Positions 11,915 through 22,593 of a stretch of 64,000 nt of DNA are shown here, piece after piece. How positions within the stretch are numbered: the first letter of the stretch is position 1; each line of letters starts with the position of its first letter. This stretch comes from Limonium bicolor (Eukaryota > Streptophyta > Magnoliopsida > Caryophyllales > Plumbaginaceae): contig CM041782.1 in assembly GCA_023374045.1 (NCBI GenBank), positions 253,975,810-254,039,809 of the forward strand. The letters run 5' to 3'. The position numbers and the translations under genes were made by a program. The notes below the pieces were generated by a model, which had not been told where the DNA came from, ran no database searches, and saw nothing but the letters and a program-made list of their open reading frames with translations.

Positions 11915-12433
11915 CTAAGAGAAAAGTGCTGGATACTTGTCTCGCATGGAGTCTTCTGACTCCCATGTCGCCTCCTCAATGTCGTGGTTTGACCAAAGAA
12001 CTTTGACCATTCTAACGGTCTTGTTCCTGGTCTACCTAGTTTTGGAGTCTAAAATGTGAACTGGGGTCTCCTCATATCTAAGTGTAGGATCTAGCTCGAG
12101 TGTCTCGGGCTCTAAGATATGTGATGGGTGAGGCACATACTGCTTTAGCTGAGAAATGTGAAACACATTGTGCACTCTCCCAAGCTCAACAGATAAATCT
12201 AATATGTAGGCTAATGGGCCCACTCGCTCCGTAATAAGGTACGGTCCAACATACTTCGGGCTAAGCTTGCCCTTCTGCCCAAATCTGAAAATGCCCTTCA
12301 TAGGTGAAACTCTAAGGAAGACTCGATCGCCTATTGCGAACTCGAGGTCTCTCCTACGGACATCAGCATATGACTTTTGTCCGTTTACGAGGTATAGCCC
12401 CCAAGAATCTATGCATTCTCTGATATGTTCCAT
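11915..12433 (-). pseudogene. Element C integrase C-terminus and chromodomain, broken
   Basis: The frame opens at the integrase tail word QKSYADVRRRDLEFAIGD and contains the VSPMKGIFRFGQKGKLSPKY block and HVFHISQLK-type motif shared with A and B. A TAG interrupts it at about 12032. The same frame then continues with the chromodomain (VKVLWSNHDIEEATWE) to a stop at 11915-11917. The chromodomain is the family's histone-mark targeting module. Upstream of about 12385 the frame is no longer pol-like: everything from protease to most of integrase is missing. The first about 20 residues before QKSYAD look like junction sequence. Confidence 0.85.
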
Positions 12434-15124
12434 AGTGTATTAGTATGCATTTATATTCGAATTCTGTATGTATGTATGGGTGAAGGTGATCTACCATCTT
12501 GTACGTTGCCGATATTATCTCATGGCTTGTTTAAACTATCGTGTGTAATACACTTCCATTAATCGCCTCTTGTAGTTGTAATCGTCGGCGCTCGGGTCTT
12601 GTATTAATATTGGGGCATACTTAAAATCTCTTTCTTTGATCTTCAGGTCATCCTCTTGTGATTCTGGTATTTGAGTTTACTGTCACCATATTCGGTTTTC
12701 ATTTTCAATGTAAAGTATGAGTTATGGTCGAGCCATGCATCTTACGTATAGTATAGAAAGATTTCTTGATATTATTGATTCACCAATTGTCGATAGTACA
12801 TACACGATTACTATAGTCTGTTCATTAGGTATACCACAGTAGGGTTCCCGCTAAGGTTTCTAACAAGGTACAGTTTCCTCTCAATTGAATATGTTCTTGC
12901 GGTTGTGAATCAACTCATGTGAGTATTAGTATTTTGTTTCTACTCTTTATATTCTACCATGTTTATAGGTAGGTTCCCATTTAATATATTGGGTTTGAAT
13001 TTATAAAGAAAGACATGAAAGTCGATCTTTCCCTCTAGATGGCAATACGGCTATAGCTTAGAGGGTAGCTTGAGAATACTCTTATTATAGGTAAATGTCT
13101 CTTAATCTCATTTTTTTAACTTATTATCATGGCTCATGTATAATAACAGTTATTATTCCCTTCACAGTTGACTATTTTTACGACATACGCGGAGTCGTTT
13201 TAGCTATTTAATCTCTTCAGGATAACCTGGACAGCTTAATTCTTATCTTACACCTTCTACAACTCATATACTTCATTAATCAAATTTTATATTAAAATTA
13301 AGAATAAATATTTACTTATCACAGAGATATTTGTAACCACTTGTAGGGAGTCTCAGGAATCATCCAACCCTGACGGGGTCAGCGTCAATGTTGAACTATC
13401 CTTCCACTCCATTTTGTTTTGGTTTTCCCTGATCTGACCAGGATCAAGTTCGACCTCCCACGTCAAATATCAAACAATCACATAATTGTCATTTTCCAAA
13501 TTTTATCTTATCAAACTTTGACGTGGTGAGTACTACATTTTCTCTTGACCACTATACAACTAATCCAATATCTGTTATAACCTATACTCGAATCTAGTGT
13601 ATTACCTAATCCCCGGAACAATATTTCTTTGGTTAAATCATCAAGCGGGGAAGCCAGTTTTTCCTCTTGGCATAAAAGGTAAATTCTTATTAACACATCT
13701 AGGCACAAACTGTCTAATAATTATATCCATCAATCATTTTAACTCTTAAATCCATTATACAAGTAATAAGTTCAGTTATGGACTTGGATACCTTGGAATA
13801 CTCTCTTCTCTTTAAAAGGCTCATCTAGTATTTAACTTACCAGGGCTTGGTTTTTGTCTACACTTTGGTTATCATTACAAGGAACAAGGACAGTCACAGT
13901 TAGACTCCAAGGAAAAGTTTTCATAGCTCGATCAACAATTACCGTTCCATAAGGTATTATTTCCTCCACCTTAAAGCTTGGCTTTTTCTTATTTCATCTA
14001 AACTCCATGAATCAGGTGAACCATATGTTCAGCCTAGGTTAGGTATCTCTTAATATTAGTACCATCTCAAACTAAGGGTTTCCAGTTTGAATCCTACGGT
14101 TTGGTAACAGGACAATCAAAGCATATTGTTTGTTTCTATCTCTTAGAAACGTGGTTAATCCACAAGCTCAATGGCTTCCAAAAATAGGTCGATTAGGTGT
14201 ATCAAATAGAAGATTTAGAATCACAGGGATTGATATATAACGTTAGGAAGGTTCACGTGTAAAACAATTGTTACAAGCCAATGGGTATGTTTTCCTACTT
14301 TTAAATTTAACTTCCACTCACTTTTAGTGTATATATTAATTCAAACTCTTAATATAACTTATACTACCTTCACTGTTAGTGTCAAGGAGAGTTATTCGTT
14401 ACTATGTTTATATTAAAATTTATATTACATAGGGGGTTAACCTTATTTGATTTTTTTTGCGCTCTTCATGCGCATTCATAAATTGGGTTGTCATAGAAGA
14501 CATATGCTCGTATAGAACCATAAGGATAGTGTAGGACGTGAGCCTCAAAATAGGGTAGGTATATTTAATAATACTTAGCCCTCTGAAATGTATCAATACT
14601 CCTCAACGTTTTAGGTTTACAACCTCCAAATTATATGTATATATGTAGCATTTGGTATTGCTAATTAGGTAGTTCTCCCGACTTCAGAAAATATAGATTC
14701 AAAGTTTGTTCTCTCCCTTTTATTAATTAAGAGTCCAGCACTGTCACTATATTGATACTAGCTGAGACCCTTGGTATTTGCTCAGGTTTTTAAACCCGTG
14801 CTTATCCATGATGGATGTTTAGTTATATATTTTGAGATTCTGTTTCTCTGTTGTCATATTTCAAGGTTTCGCACTATCTTCTCGCGAAGTTAATAAGGGA
14901 TTGTAAGATTTTCTAGTCCCGCACTGGCCTGTAAGCTCGGTGCCTGGGTATCCCATAAAATTCAGTGTTTGCTCTTCACGTGCAGGTATTCAACAAACCC
15001 TTTTGACAATTCATGTAGTCTTAAGTATTTTATATTAATTAATGTATTCCTTTTCATGACATCTGCTCGTCATTTAGGCAGGTCATAATTTGTAGTTACT
15101 GTAAGTTTGGACAGTTGATAGCGC
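12434..15124. other. Unidentified 2.7 kb replacing most of pol in element C
   Basis: At this place A and B have protease, RT, RNase H and integrase. Here I find no such motif on either strand, no LTR end, and only short frames (such as 13511-13708, not recognisable). The sequence is AT-rich with long pyrimidine-poor and TTATAT stretches. A small foldback with 10-bp arms CCACGTCAAA / TTTGACGTGG lies at about 13460-13530. It may be a mosaic of eroded LTR or filler DNA captured during the deletion. Confidence 0.45.
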
Positions 15125-15637
15125 CCTTCGGCGGTCCAAGCAAAACTAACTTACTATTCCTCACTGTACTATCTCACATCCTGTATCCCAAGGCTAATCT
15201 CGGTTTGTATTCGGTTTAATACTCTTAATCCCATGGTACAATAATCTGGATTCTCCACAAAATATCAACGTGTCTCCTGACTTCAAAATAATCTTATTCG
15301 CCTTATCCATCCTCTTCTGATCACCGTATAAAAACTCAGCATCATCTCCTATGGAGAATGATACAACTGGTATCCCTTTCCTTACCCATACACATCATAT
15401 ATAATTTAAGTTTTGATCCACTCCCATATCCTGGAATATAAAATCCTCCAAGGCATATCCCCAAAGTTCTACATTCATTTACAATAGTTATTTGTTCATT
15501 TATAGTTAAGTATTGCTTGAGTAAGATCATGCTGGGTCGAAGTACTTGGCATTCTGCCTCGGGATATTCCCGACCTTCGCTCCTAGGCTCAGGTGACCTC
15601 GGTCTCATAGGTAAGGGAAAACAAATGTCGAAGTATC
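15125..15637 (-). pseudogene. Element C AlkB-like dioxygenase, internal deletion
   Basis: Downstream of an AATAG|G acceptor the frame reads a FDICFPLP motif, then about 60 residues matching the N-terminal half of the A copy (RPSMILLKQYL, GGFYIPGYGSGSKLKL, MMCMGK). It then jumps directly to the C-terminal half: a GDDAEFLYGDQKR block, SGDTLIFCGESRLLYHG, and IKSIKPNT. The segment with the iron-binding HxD is gone, so an enzyme is impossible, although the second His (YHG) is present. The jump also shifts frame. The end (RLNLTFR region) is decayed, so the left limit is approximate. The family is Fe(II)/2-oxoglutarate dioxygenases that demethylate nucleic acids. Confidence 0.85.
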
Positions 15638-15770
15638 CTATTAGGTGAGAGGTTACCTAAGTTAGGTCTCTCTAAATTTTTGATAGTTACTAACACATAC
15701 AAGTCTCATCGACTGATAACTATAAACACACATTCAAGCATCATGCATTTGATTTAAGTTCTAGGCTTAC
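15638..15770 (-). other. Predicted intron, gag to AlkB, element C (133 bp)
   Basis: The donor is ACCG|GTAAGC at 15770 and the acceptor CCTAATAG|GA at 15638. Joining is phase 1 and leads straight into the conserved F-x-I-C-x-P-x-P start of the AlkB region, as in A (146 bp) and B (152 bp). The donor is close to consensus. No transcript evidence is available. Confidence 0.6.
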
Positions 15771-17030
15771 CGGTTTCGCGCTGAGCGCTAGCCTCAGCGC
15801 CTGAAGTTCCCACTGAGTACAGGGTTTTCTTCCTGGAACTACCTCCTTTCACTTCTGACTCCCGGATGAGGATGGTTGTCCTGCAGGTCCTTTAGTATAG
15901 GTGTTGTGCTGCGGCGCCTGGCCTCCTCTTGGTCCGCCCGCCTCAATAGCTGGTGTTCTCTGTGAACCTCTAGATCCCTTGTATACTCGGCTTCCTGGAT
16001 TGGAAAAGCATTCATACTCCCTGTGACCTTCTTTCTCGCAATAGCGACACTCCACCTTCCTGCCTGAACAATCTACGCCTGGGTGATCATTTCCACTGCG
16101 TTTACAGTAGTAGTGACGCTGGGGTGGCTTATTGCCCTTAGGTGGTGCTGATCTTAGTGGCTGGGCATCAATAACTAGGCCGCTCAGACGAGGGATCTGC
16201 ACCTTCGTCTTCTTACCATGGAAATCCTTCCGCCCCTTCTTCTTATCAAAGAATTTCTTCCCCTTCTTGTAGTAACCGCCAGAGGTTGATCCACCATCAT
16301 CTCCTTCAGTACTCTTTCTCTTCTTTCCCTGCGCCTCTTCCCTGGACTGCATCATTAATACTGTTGCCGATGCGGCGTCATAACATTCTTGAATAGTAGC
16401 GAAACGTATTGCTCCCATGGCGCCCTGGATGCGAAATCGCAAACCTCCCCTAAACTTTTGAATCTTCACAGTGTCGGAGTAGTCGACCCCTGGTATGTAA
16501 TCTAGCAGACTGATAAATCGTGCGTAGTACTGGTCAACTGTTTGACTCCCCTGGATTAAGGTCTCGAACTCTTGTCACTTCCTCTACTTCAAGTGTTCGG
16601 GGTAGCACTTCTCCCGTAACACTTCTACAAACGCTGTCCATCTAAAGTCCGGTGTAGCTCTATGGTGTCCCTCCACAGACCGCCACCAAATATCAGCTAC
16701 GTCCTTCAGGTGATATGTTGCGATGTCGACCTTCTGATCTTCTGGAACTCGAACAGCTTTGAAGGCCTTCTGGTGCTCCACTATGAATTTCTCCAGTGTG
16801 GCGGGGTCCGGTTCCCCTGAATAAGTAGATACTTTAGCGTCTGCAACGCTCTTCAACCAGTTGGTTTCCCTGGGCTGCGGCGGGTGGGGTATGGCTCCTG
16901 TAAGTTGAGCTCCTAGCTGCTGCGCGAAAGCTGCCATGGCCGCTGCTAGGCTTGGTACCACCGGAACATCTGCCGGTGTCTCGCCACCGCTTCCACTGCT
17001 GCCTCCACGTGGTCTTCCTCTTGTCGACAT
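15771..17030 (-). pseudogene. Element C gag, broken, intronless
   Basis: Starts at MSTRGRPRGGSSGSG. The capsid-like core is typical of plant chromovirus Gag (NWLKSVADAKVSTYSGEPDP, DIWWRSVEGHH). Two in-frame stops near 16584 (TAG, then TGA two codons on) break it, and the same frame resumes through GVDYSDTVKIQKF and IQECYDAA to a knuckle region. The first knuckle has lost its second Cys (CKRSGNDHPGVDC) and the second is intact (CRYCEKEGHREYEC). The frame ends at 15849, and a shift is needed to reach the donor at 15770. Unlike A and B, the words TIQ-ECYDAA and PPKGN run on without introns. Gag forms the particle and binds RNA. Confidence 0.88.
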
Positions 17031-17229
17031 CTTTAGTATATTATTATTACTACTCGGTTGTTACACCGTTTTACATACACAATCACAAATATATAAGAGA
17101 GTTAGCCACTAGCAATAAAGATATTCCTAGATTTTTCTAGGTCACGAACCCTCACAGACTTTTCCCGTATCCCAAAAATTTCTTTGCTCACTGTTCTTGA
17201 CTCAGTATCTTTTCATCAGAGCGGTACTC

Positions 17230-17242
17230 CGCTCTGATACCA
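17230..17242 (-). promoter_or_regulatory. Element C primer-binding site, initiator-Met tRNA
   Basis: The minus strand reads TGGTATCAGAGCG after a 5-nt AAAAG spacer from the LTR end TGTTACA at 17248. It has the same layout as B. Confidence 0.9.
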
Positions 17243-17247
17243 CTTTT

Positions 17248-18728
17248 TGTAACACCCCTAATCCTAAACCTGTAATAACGTCGCAAGTCGTAGCATAATA
17301 AATAATAATTCGCAGCGAAAAAAAAAATTATCTACCTTGGTGTTACACGCCGTTACTCACCCTTGTGAGTTACAAGGCATCCTTACTTCATCCAACAACC
17401 TTAACTCCTCACGCTGTGATGAACAGATACTGAGCACTCTTAATATTACAAACCAAACCAAACTACATGAGCAACTAATGAAATACAACAATCTCCTTAA
17501 TACAATACATAAATAAAACCAAAGATGTTTGTTGGAAACACATCAGCTACCCCCGCATCCCGCACTCCGGCTTGAGACTTCTTCAGTAACTTGGAATGTT
17601 TGGCCCATTGAAGGGCTCAGCAATCGAAATGCTGATATGCTAAATGTAGTCCTAAGTCATCTAGATTCCTTAAGTCGTTTAGCCATCTTGATATTAGATT
17701 CATTACATGATAATCTATTTTACAACAATAACAGTAATAACTGTAAGTTTTATACAATCACACAATAATTCACCTGCAAACATCAGTGCATAATAGTAAA
17801 CTACAACCAATATTCCAAACACCAAAAATCCATAACAATAACCAAACAAGATACGCGTATTAATTAACTGTACTTGTTAGTTGGCCACCTGGCCCTTATC
17901 TTTTAAAACCAATCACTTAACCTTATCCAATTAAATTCCACCTCAGGTGTCATGTTAAGACAACCCTTAATAACTTAATAATGGACAGTAGTCCCCTGGG
18001 TTCCAATGGAACCGTTACCAGTTGACCTTATGGCCCTGGATAAATATTTTGACCGATCCGGTCGAACCTGTGCACCAACGGCAGTGCCCTCCGCCATCGT
18101 CGAATGTGGACAATGGATTCCCTTGAGTGACTCCCCATTGAAGTCTCTCGTAGTGATCACGATGCGCAACCAGAAAGTCGAAACAGTCTGGATTCCTCTC
18201 TTTATAAGTTAGCCCATTAGTCAGTGGTACAATAACCAATCCTTGAGTTATGTCTATAACAGTTGACCATCAGTTAGGTTCAAAATTACCTAAAGGTCAG
18301 TTAGTCTTGTTCCAGTTTAGATGTATAAACTTCCAGTCATAAGACGTTCGCATAAAATAAAACGCAGTGGTGTTGAGCAATACAGTATACAATATCATAT
18401 ACAAAAATCACAGATATCGCTCTTAACAATTTAAACACGCAACGTCTGGACCTCAGGAAAATCCTTAGGACATTCAGACCACATAATTAACATACCGTTC
18501 ACCAAGTAACTGCTAGCTTGACAAATTCCTGTTCAGTAGTTCCTTCCCGTACGCTGTTATATAAACATGCAATACCGGGTAATATTAATATAACTATTCA
18601 CTAAATATTACAATACTGTCACTGTAGCGTTTATACTCGTTGTATAATAACTCTGTATGTTCTTTATTCCCCCCTGTTATTTAACAGTGGTTCTAGATAC
18701 TTCATTAGTTCATTATTTTATGTGATCT
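17248..18728 (-). repeat. Element C 5' LTR, cut by a CACTA insertion
   Basis: The LTR 3' end is GGGGTGTTACA on the minus strand at 17248. The part 17875-18728 is nearly identical to 6553-7402. The match stops exactly where CACTAGTAC begins at 18729; the remaining roughly 3.7 kb of this LTR does not appear in the window and should lie beyond the CACTA and the gap. Confidence 0.88.
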
Positions 18729-18754
18729 CACTAGTACAAAAAACGTCTATTTCG

Positions 18755-19078
18755 GCGCCCCTATTTCGGCGGTTGTAGATAAAACCGCCGTAATAGGGGC
18801 CCGAGATGTATACCGTATGTAAAGAAGGGGTCTATTTCGGCGGTTCCTTGTAGAACCGCCGAAATAGGCCATTTTTAATAAAAAAATTAAAGAGACCTAT
18901 TTCGGCGGTTTCTTACACGAAACCGCCGAAATAGGTTTCTATTTTTCTTTTTTTTTAATTTAATCATCTATTTCGGCGGTTCTTTGTTAGGAACCGCCGA
19001 AATAGGTCTCTTTAATTTTTTAATAATTAAAAAGGGCCTATTTCGGCGGTTCCTAACAAGGAACCGCCGAAATAGGTC
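18755..19078. repeat. CACTA subterminal hairpin array
   Basis: Four near-perfect hairpins of about 37-40 bp (near 18832, 18897, 18967 and 19038) and one imperfect one (18755-18805) consist of CTATTTCGGCGGTTC and its inverse GAACCGCCGAAATAG around a short loop. They are spaced 65-72 bp with T/A-rich spacers. In known CACTA elements such subterminal repeats bind the element-encoded protein. CpG content is high. Confidence 0.85.
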
Positions 19079-19161
19079 CTTTTAATTAACCCCCAACCCC
19101 GTTCGAAACAATTACGATTTTCATTAGCCTAATCCCCTCTTCTCATCTCTCTGTTCACGGC

Positions 19162-20906
19162 GATGCGAACGAACTCCGCCACCACAGCCCTCCGCCGCCG
19201 CCCTCCTCCTCCTCTCGCTTCGCCGGTGTCGCGCCGTCGGTGTGGTCTTGGTGGCGTCGCCGCCTCATCCGCCATTTAACAGAGGCGAACAGAGGTGAGC
19301 AAAACCCTAAGTTTGTTTTCGATTTGTTTATTAAATTGTTAATTTGTTGTTAAAATGATAGATTGTTGTCACATTGTGATTGTGGATGATGATATTTATT
19401 GTGTGTGTGAAATTTTGCAAGATTTGGTTGTTAAACTATTAAATTTATGTATGCACACAAGGTGTTCGACGAAATGTCCGAGTGAATTTTTGTGCTGTTT
19501 TTGGCCCTTCTTTTAAGTATAGGGTGCTTATTAGGTATTATTATTTAAACGTATGAATGAGTGTTGTAATATGTGCAGTAAATATAAGTATAGTGATTGC
19601 GAGTAAAAGATATGTTGTTAATTAAGATGAGCATTAAGTATGAGTAGTTTGTTTCTATGTATGCGTTGTTGATTAGAGAAGTGTTAAGTGGTAAACAATT
19701 ATATGTGCAGCACATGAAAGATGTAATGTAAGTGTAGAACGTTTCGTAGTGTATAATTGAATAAGAGCGTGAACAAGCAGTCATAGTATAGAAAAATATT
19801 GTAGTAGGTGAGGTATTAGCCGTTTTAGTAGCGGTTTGAAGTAGAGGTGTGAGAATGTATTTATATATATATATATGAGTATTGTATAGTCGTTAAGTTT
19901 AATATAAAATTATTCTAATTGATCTGAATGTTGTTCAATCTTTATGCGTTGCCTCTGTAGAGATTGGCGTTGCTACACAAGTCTCGCACGCCCGATTGAG
20001 AAGAGGGGCTGAAAACAATTCATTTATGAACCGGTATTTTTTTTTAATTTAACTCTTCATTCTCTTCATTCTCTTCACTCACTGTAATATAATCTAACTT
20101 ATCATTTTTCTCTTTTGTGTCTCTACAGATAAATACTTAAGGAGCTTCTTTACCATTTGATGGTAGATTGAAAGCGGAGCGGAGAGCAATTCATTTTCGA
20201 ACCGGTAATATAATCTAACTTATCATTTTTCTCTTTTGTACTTTGTATTTGATTTCCACAAATTATTGGAATTTCGTTTGATGAATGAATTTGGTATATA
20301 TTAGTTTGGTTTGATTGAAATTTGTGTTGTTGTAATTGGTGAATGCTTAATAATAGGCATAGTTGTGTCTTTATTTTACTTTGTATTTGATTTCCACAAA
20401 TTATTAAAATTTGGTTTGATGGATAAAGTTGGTATTAGTTTGATTTGTGATGGAAATTTGTGTTGATGAATGGTTGGTGAATGCTTAATAATAAGCATGG
20501 GATAGGTAAAATTATGCAAAAGTCATGCCGTTTTTTTTTAAATCTCTTCGTAATTAATATTGTTTGATGTATGTGTATATGTCTAACAATATCTAATTTT
20601 TTTATCAGGTCCGTGAATCACCTCTCTTGTTTCCCGCCTTCTTCCATTACTGTTCCTCTTTCCTCCTCTGTGCACAAGTAAGTAACTAAACCTTATTTTT
20701 TGTTTAATAAATGCAATTATGTATTTAAATATAAGTGCTAGTACATAATTTAGCTTCATTCCCTATTTGTTGATGCATTTCTTTTTTAATTTATTTTTTG
20801 TTGCTCCCTTGCAGAGACATATCAGAAGTGGTATTGCTGCATCTCTCGCACAGAAGCCTACCTCTCAGGCACCAGTCTCCCCTGTCCATAAATCCTTAAA
20901 AAACAA
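19162..20906 (+). other. Candidate leader exons of a gene inside the CACTA element
   Basis: A GC-rich block with ATG at 19162 encodes a short proline/arginine-rich frame (38 codons) and ends near a good donor, AGAG|GTGAGC at 19294. Further plausible exons bounded by AG and GT are 19961-20033, 20129-20204, 20609-20677 (donor GTAAGT) and 20815-20906 (acceptor TTGCAG, donor GTACGT). Between 19985 and 20500 two local duplications are visible: an AACCGGTA / TAATATAATCTAACTTATC unit, and a unit with CTTTGTATTTGATTTCCACA. No protein family is recognisable. The structure suggests a 5' UTR-rich transposase gene or a captured host promoter. Confidence 0.35.
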
Positions 20907-20964
20907 GTACGTATTCTAACTCTCGATTCTTTGTAATCTCTAAACCGGTTTGAACTTATACAGT

Positions 20965-21464
20965 NNNNNNNNNNNNNNNNNNNNNNNNNNNNNNNNNNNN
21001 NNNNNNNNNNNNNNNNNNNNNNNNNNNNNNNNNNNNNNNNNNNNNNNNNNNNNNNNNNNNNNNNNNNNNNNNNNNNNNNNNNNNNNNNNNNNNNNNNNNN
21101 NNNNNNNNNNNNNNNNNNNNNNNNNNNNNNNNNNNNNNNNNNNNNNNNNNNNNNNNNNNNNNNNNNNNNNNNNNNNNNNNNNNNNNNNNNNNNNNNNNNN
21201 NNNNNNNNNNNNNNNNNNNNNNNNNNNNNNNNNNNNNNNNNNNNNNNNNNNNNNNNNNNNNNNNNNNNNNNNNNNNNNNNNNNNNNNNNNNNNNNNNNNN
21301 NNNNNNNNNNNNNNNNNNNNNNNNNNNNNNNNNNNNNNNNNNNNNNNNNNNNNNNNNNNNNNNNNNNNNNNNNNNNNNNNNNNNNNNNNNNNNNNNNNNN
21401 NNNNNNNNNNNNNNNNNNNNNNNNNNNNNNNNNNNNNNNNNNNNNNNNNNNNNNNNNNNNNNNN
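20965..21464. other. Assembly gap, exactly 500 N
   Basis: The round length indicates a placeholder of unknown size. Flanks do not belong together: the CACTA interior is on the left and the LTR of element A on the right. Reading frames spanning it are artefacts. Confidence 0.99.
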
Positions 21465-22266
21465 GTTTGTTCTTGATTTGGACAAGTGAGGAAGATTTGG
21501 CAAGAGCTTGAAGTTGTGTTTTAATGGTGGTGTGTGTGTTACCGTGAGAGAGAGCAAGAAGGGAGGGAGAAGAAGCTTGCAACCGTGTGAAAGAAGAAGG
21601 CAAAGAAGAGAATGAAGATTGAATTTACTTTTTGAAGATATTTAAGCCTTAAAGCAAATAGTACCTATGAGTCACATTTATTTACTTAACAAGTTAACAT
21701 ACTTGGTGACTCCTCACTACAAAACCGGCCCCCTATATTAGTATGAGGGTATTTTAGTCTTTGTTTGTCAATTTAATTACTTATAACAACATATGTTATA
21801 AACTAGCTTGTAAAAAGTACTATTCACCTATACAAGGCACATAGAAGTGAAATTTTTGATTTCCCACTAATATAGCCACCCAAATGTGATACTATATAGT
21901 ACACATATATATTTAAGAGTAATGATGGACATTTAGCCATTCAAAACTCATTTACAAGACAATTTTTCAAAAACGTGCTTTAAGACTTCTTAAAGCACAT
22001 TTGTGTTTTAACTTGTTTTCAAGCTTGGTTTTCTTTGGTAATTGATTTAAATGTTCATTAATATATAAATGAAGTCTTGGTAAGCTTATCAAGCCTTAAC
22101 CAAGCTTATCCCAAGCTTAGAGCATTTTTCGCCCTAAATAACCTTTAAGGTAATTACTTGTATTTTCTATGTTTTAAATTGTTTGCTAATGTTTCTAAGA
22201 CTCTTTTTAGTCTTAATAAATCATGTTTTAATGTTTAAATAACATTTTAAGGTTTGGGGTATTTCA
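21465..22266 (-). repeat. Element A 3' LTR, first 802 bp
   Basis: Begins TGAAATACCCCAAACC on the minus strand and matches 31717-32519 at about 98-99 percent by eye. The rest (about 3.0 kb) falls in the gap. It contains a CACTACAAAA(A)CCGGCC word in both LTRs that is not a transposon end, as it has no partner. Confidence 0.9.
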
Positions 22267-22279
22267 ATCTACCCCCCTT
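22267..22279 (-). promoter_or_regulatory. Element A polypurine tract
   Basis: The minus strand reads AAGGGGGGTAGAT adjoining the LTR start. Confidence 0.85.
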
Positions 22280-22544
22280 AAAAGAACTTTGTCCCCAAAG
22301 TTCACAATTCCCACATATCCTAATGTTAGAACGCGGAATAACTTATGAAGCAATGCTTCCCAATACCAAATTACACTTCGTGAAGCAATGCTTCCCAATA
22401 CCACATTACCAACATCAACAATATGTTCACATAACAACGGACTCAAGGTCCAACCATATAATACCCATTCATACCACAATGGTCTGTACATAACATAGAC
22501 AATGTATGCAAATACATGTCGTACACACATCCAAACCGAAACGG

Positions 22545-22580
22545 CTCTACCCCCCCTTAAAAGGGGTACGCCCCGTACCC
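22545..22580 (-). promoter_or_regulatory. Second polypurine tract with GC hairpin, element A
   Basis: The minus strand carries GGGTACGGGGCGTACCCC (self-complementary arms), then TTTTAAGGGGGGGTAGAG. It lies just downstream of the pol stop, about 280 bp before the true tract. It is the same as in B. Confidence 0.55.
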
Positions 22581-22593
22581 TATACATATAACA

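Larger units (their letters stand above)
6553..18728 (-). mobile_element. Tekay-type Ty3/gypsy element C (minus strand), heavily deleted
   Basis: Read on the minus strand the order is: 5' LTR (from the CACTA breakpoint at 18728 to 17248), primer site, gag, AlkB remnant, unidentified 2.7 kb, end of integrase with chromodomain, tandem repeats, polypurine tract, 3' LTR (11116 down to 6553). The 3' LTR lost its terminal roughly 627 bp to another LTR, and the 5' LTR is cut by a CACTA end. Adding the preserved parts gives a full LTR of about 5.2 kb. Chromodomain, primer site and integrase tail place it in the Tekay/Del chromoviruses. It is a different subfamily from A and B: the gag sequence is distinct and gag lacks their two introns. 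It is not functional. Confidence 0.85.
18729..20964 (+). mobile_element. CACTA (En/Spm-type) transposon end, cut by gap
   Basis: The terminus CACTAGTACAAAAAACG fits the CACTA superfamily and is followed by subterminal inverted-repeat motifs. It interrupts the LTR of element C, giving a precise left breakpoint. The other end and the second copy of the 3-bp target duplication (expected TCT) are not in the window because of the N run. Internal sequence 19081-20964 looks like the leader and first exons of a gene, plausibly the element's own transposase gene. No DDE transposase domain is visible, so autonomy cannot be judged. Confidence 0.75.

Noticed and set aside
13461..13530. Foldback with CCACGTCAAA arms as a MITE
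   Set aside because: Only 70 bp long with 10-bp arms and no target duplication; it could be chance.
20940..21603. Frames of 179-215 codons at the gap
   Set aside because: They consist almost wholly of N and are artefacts.
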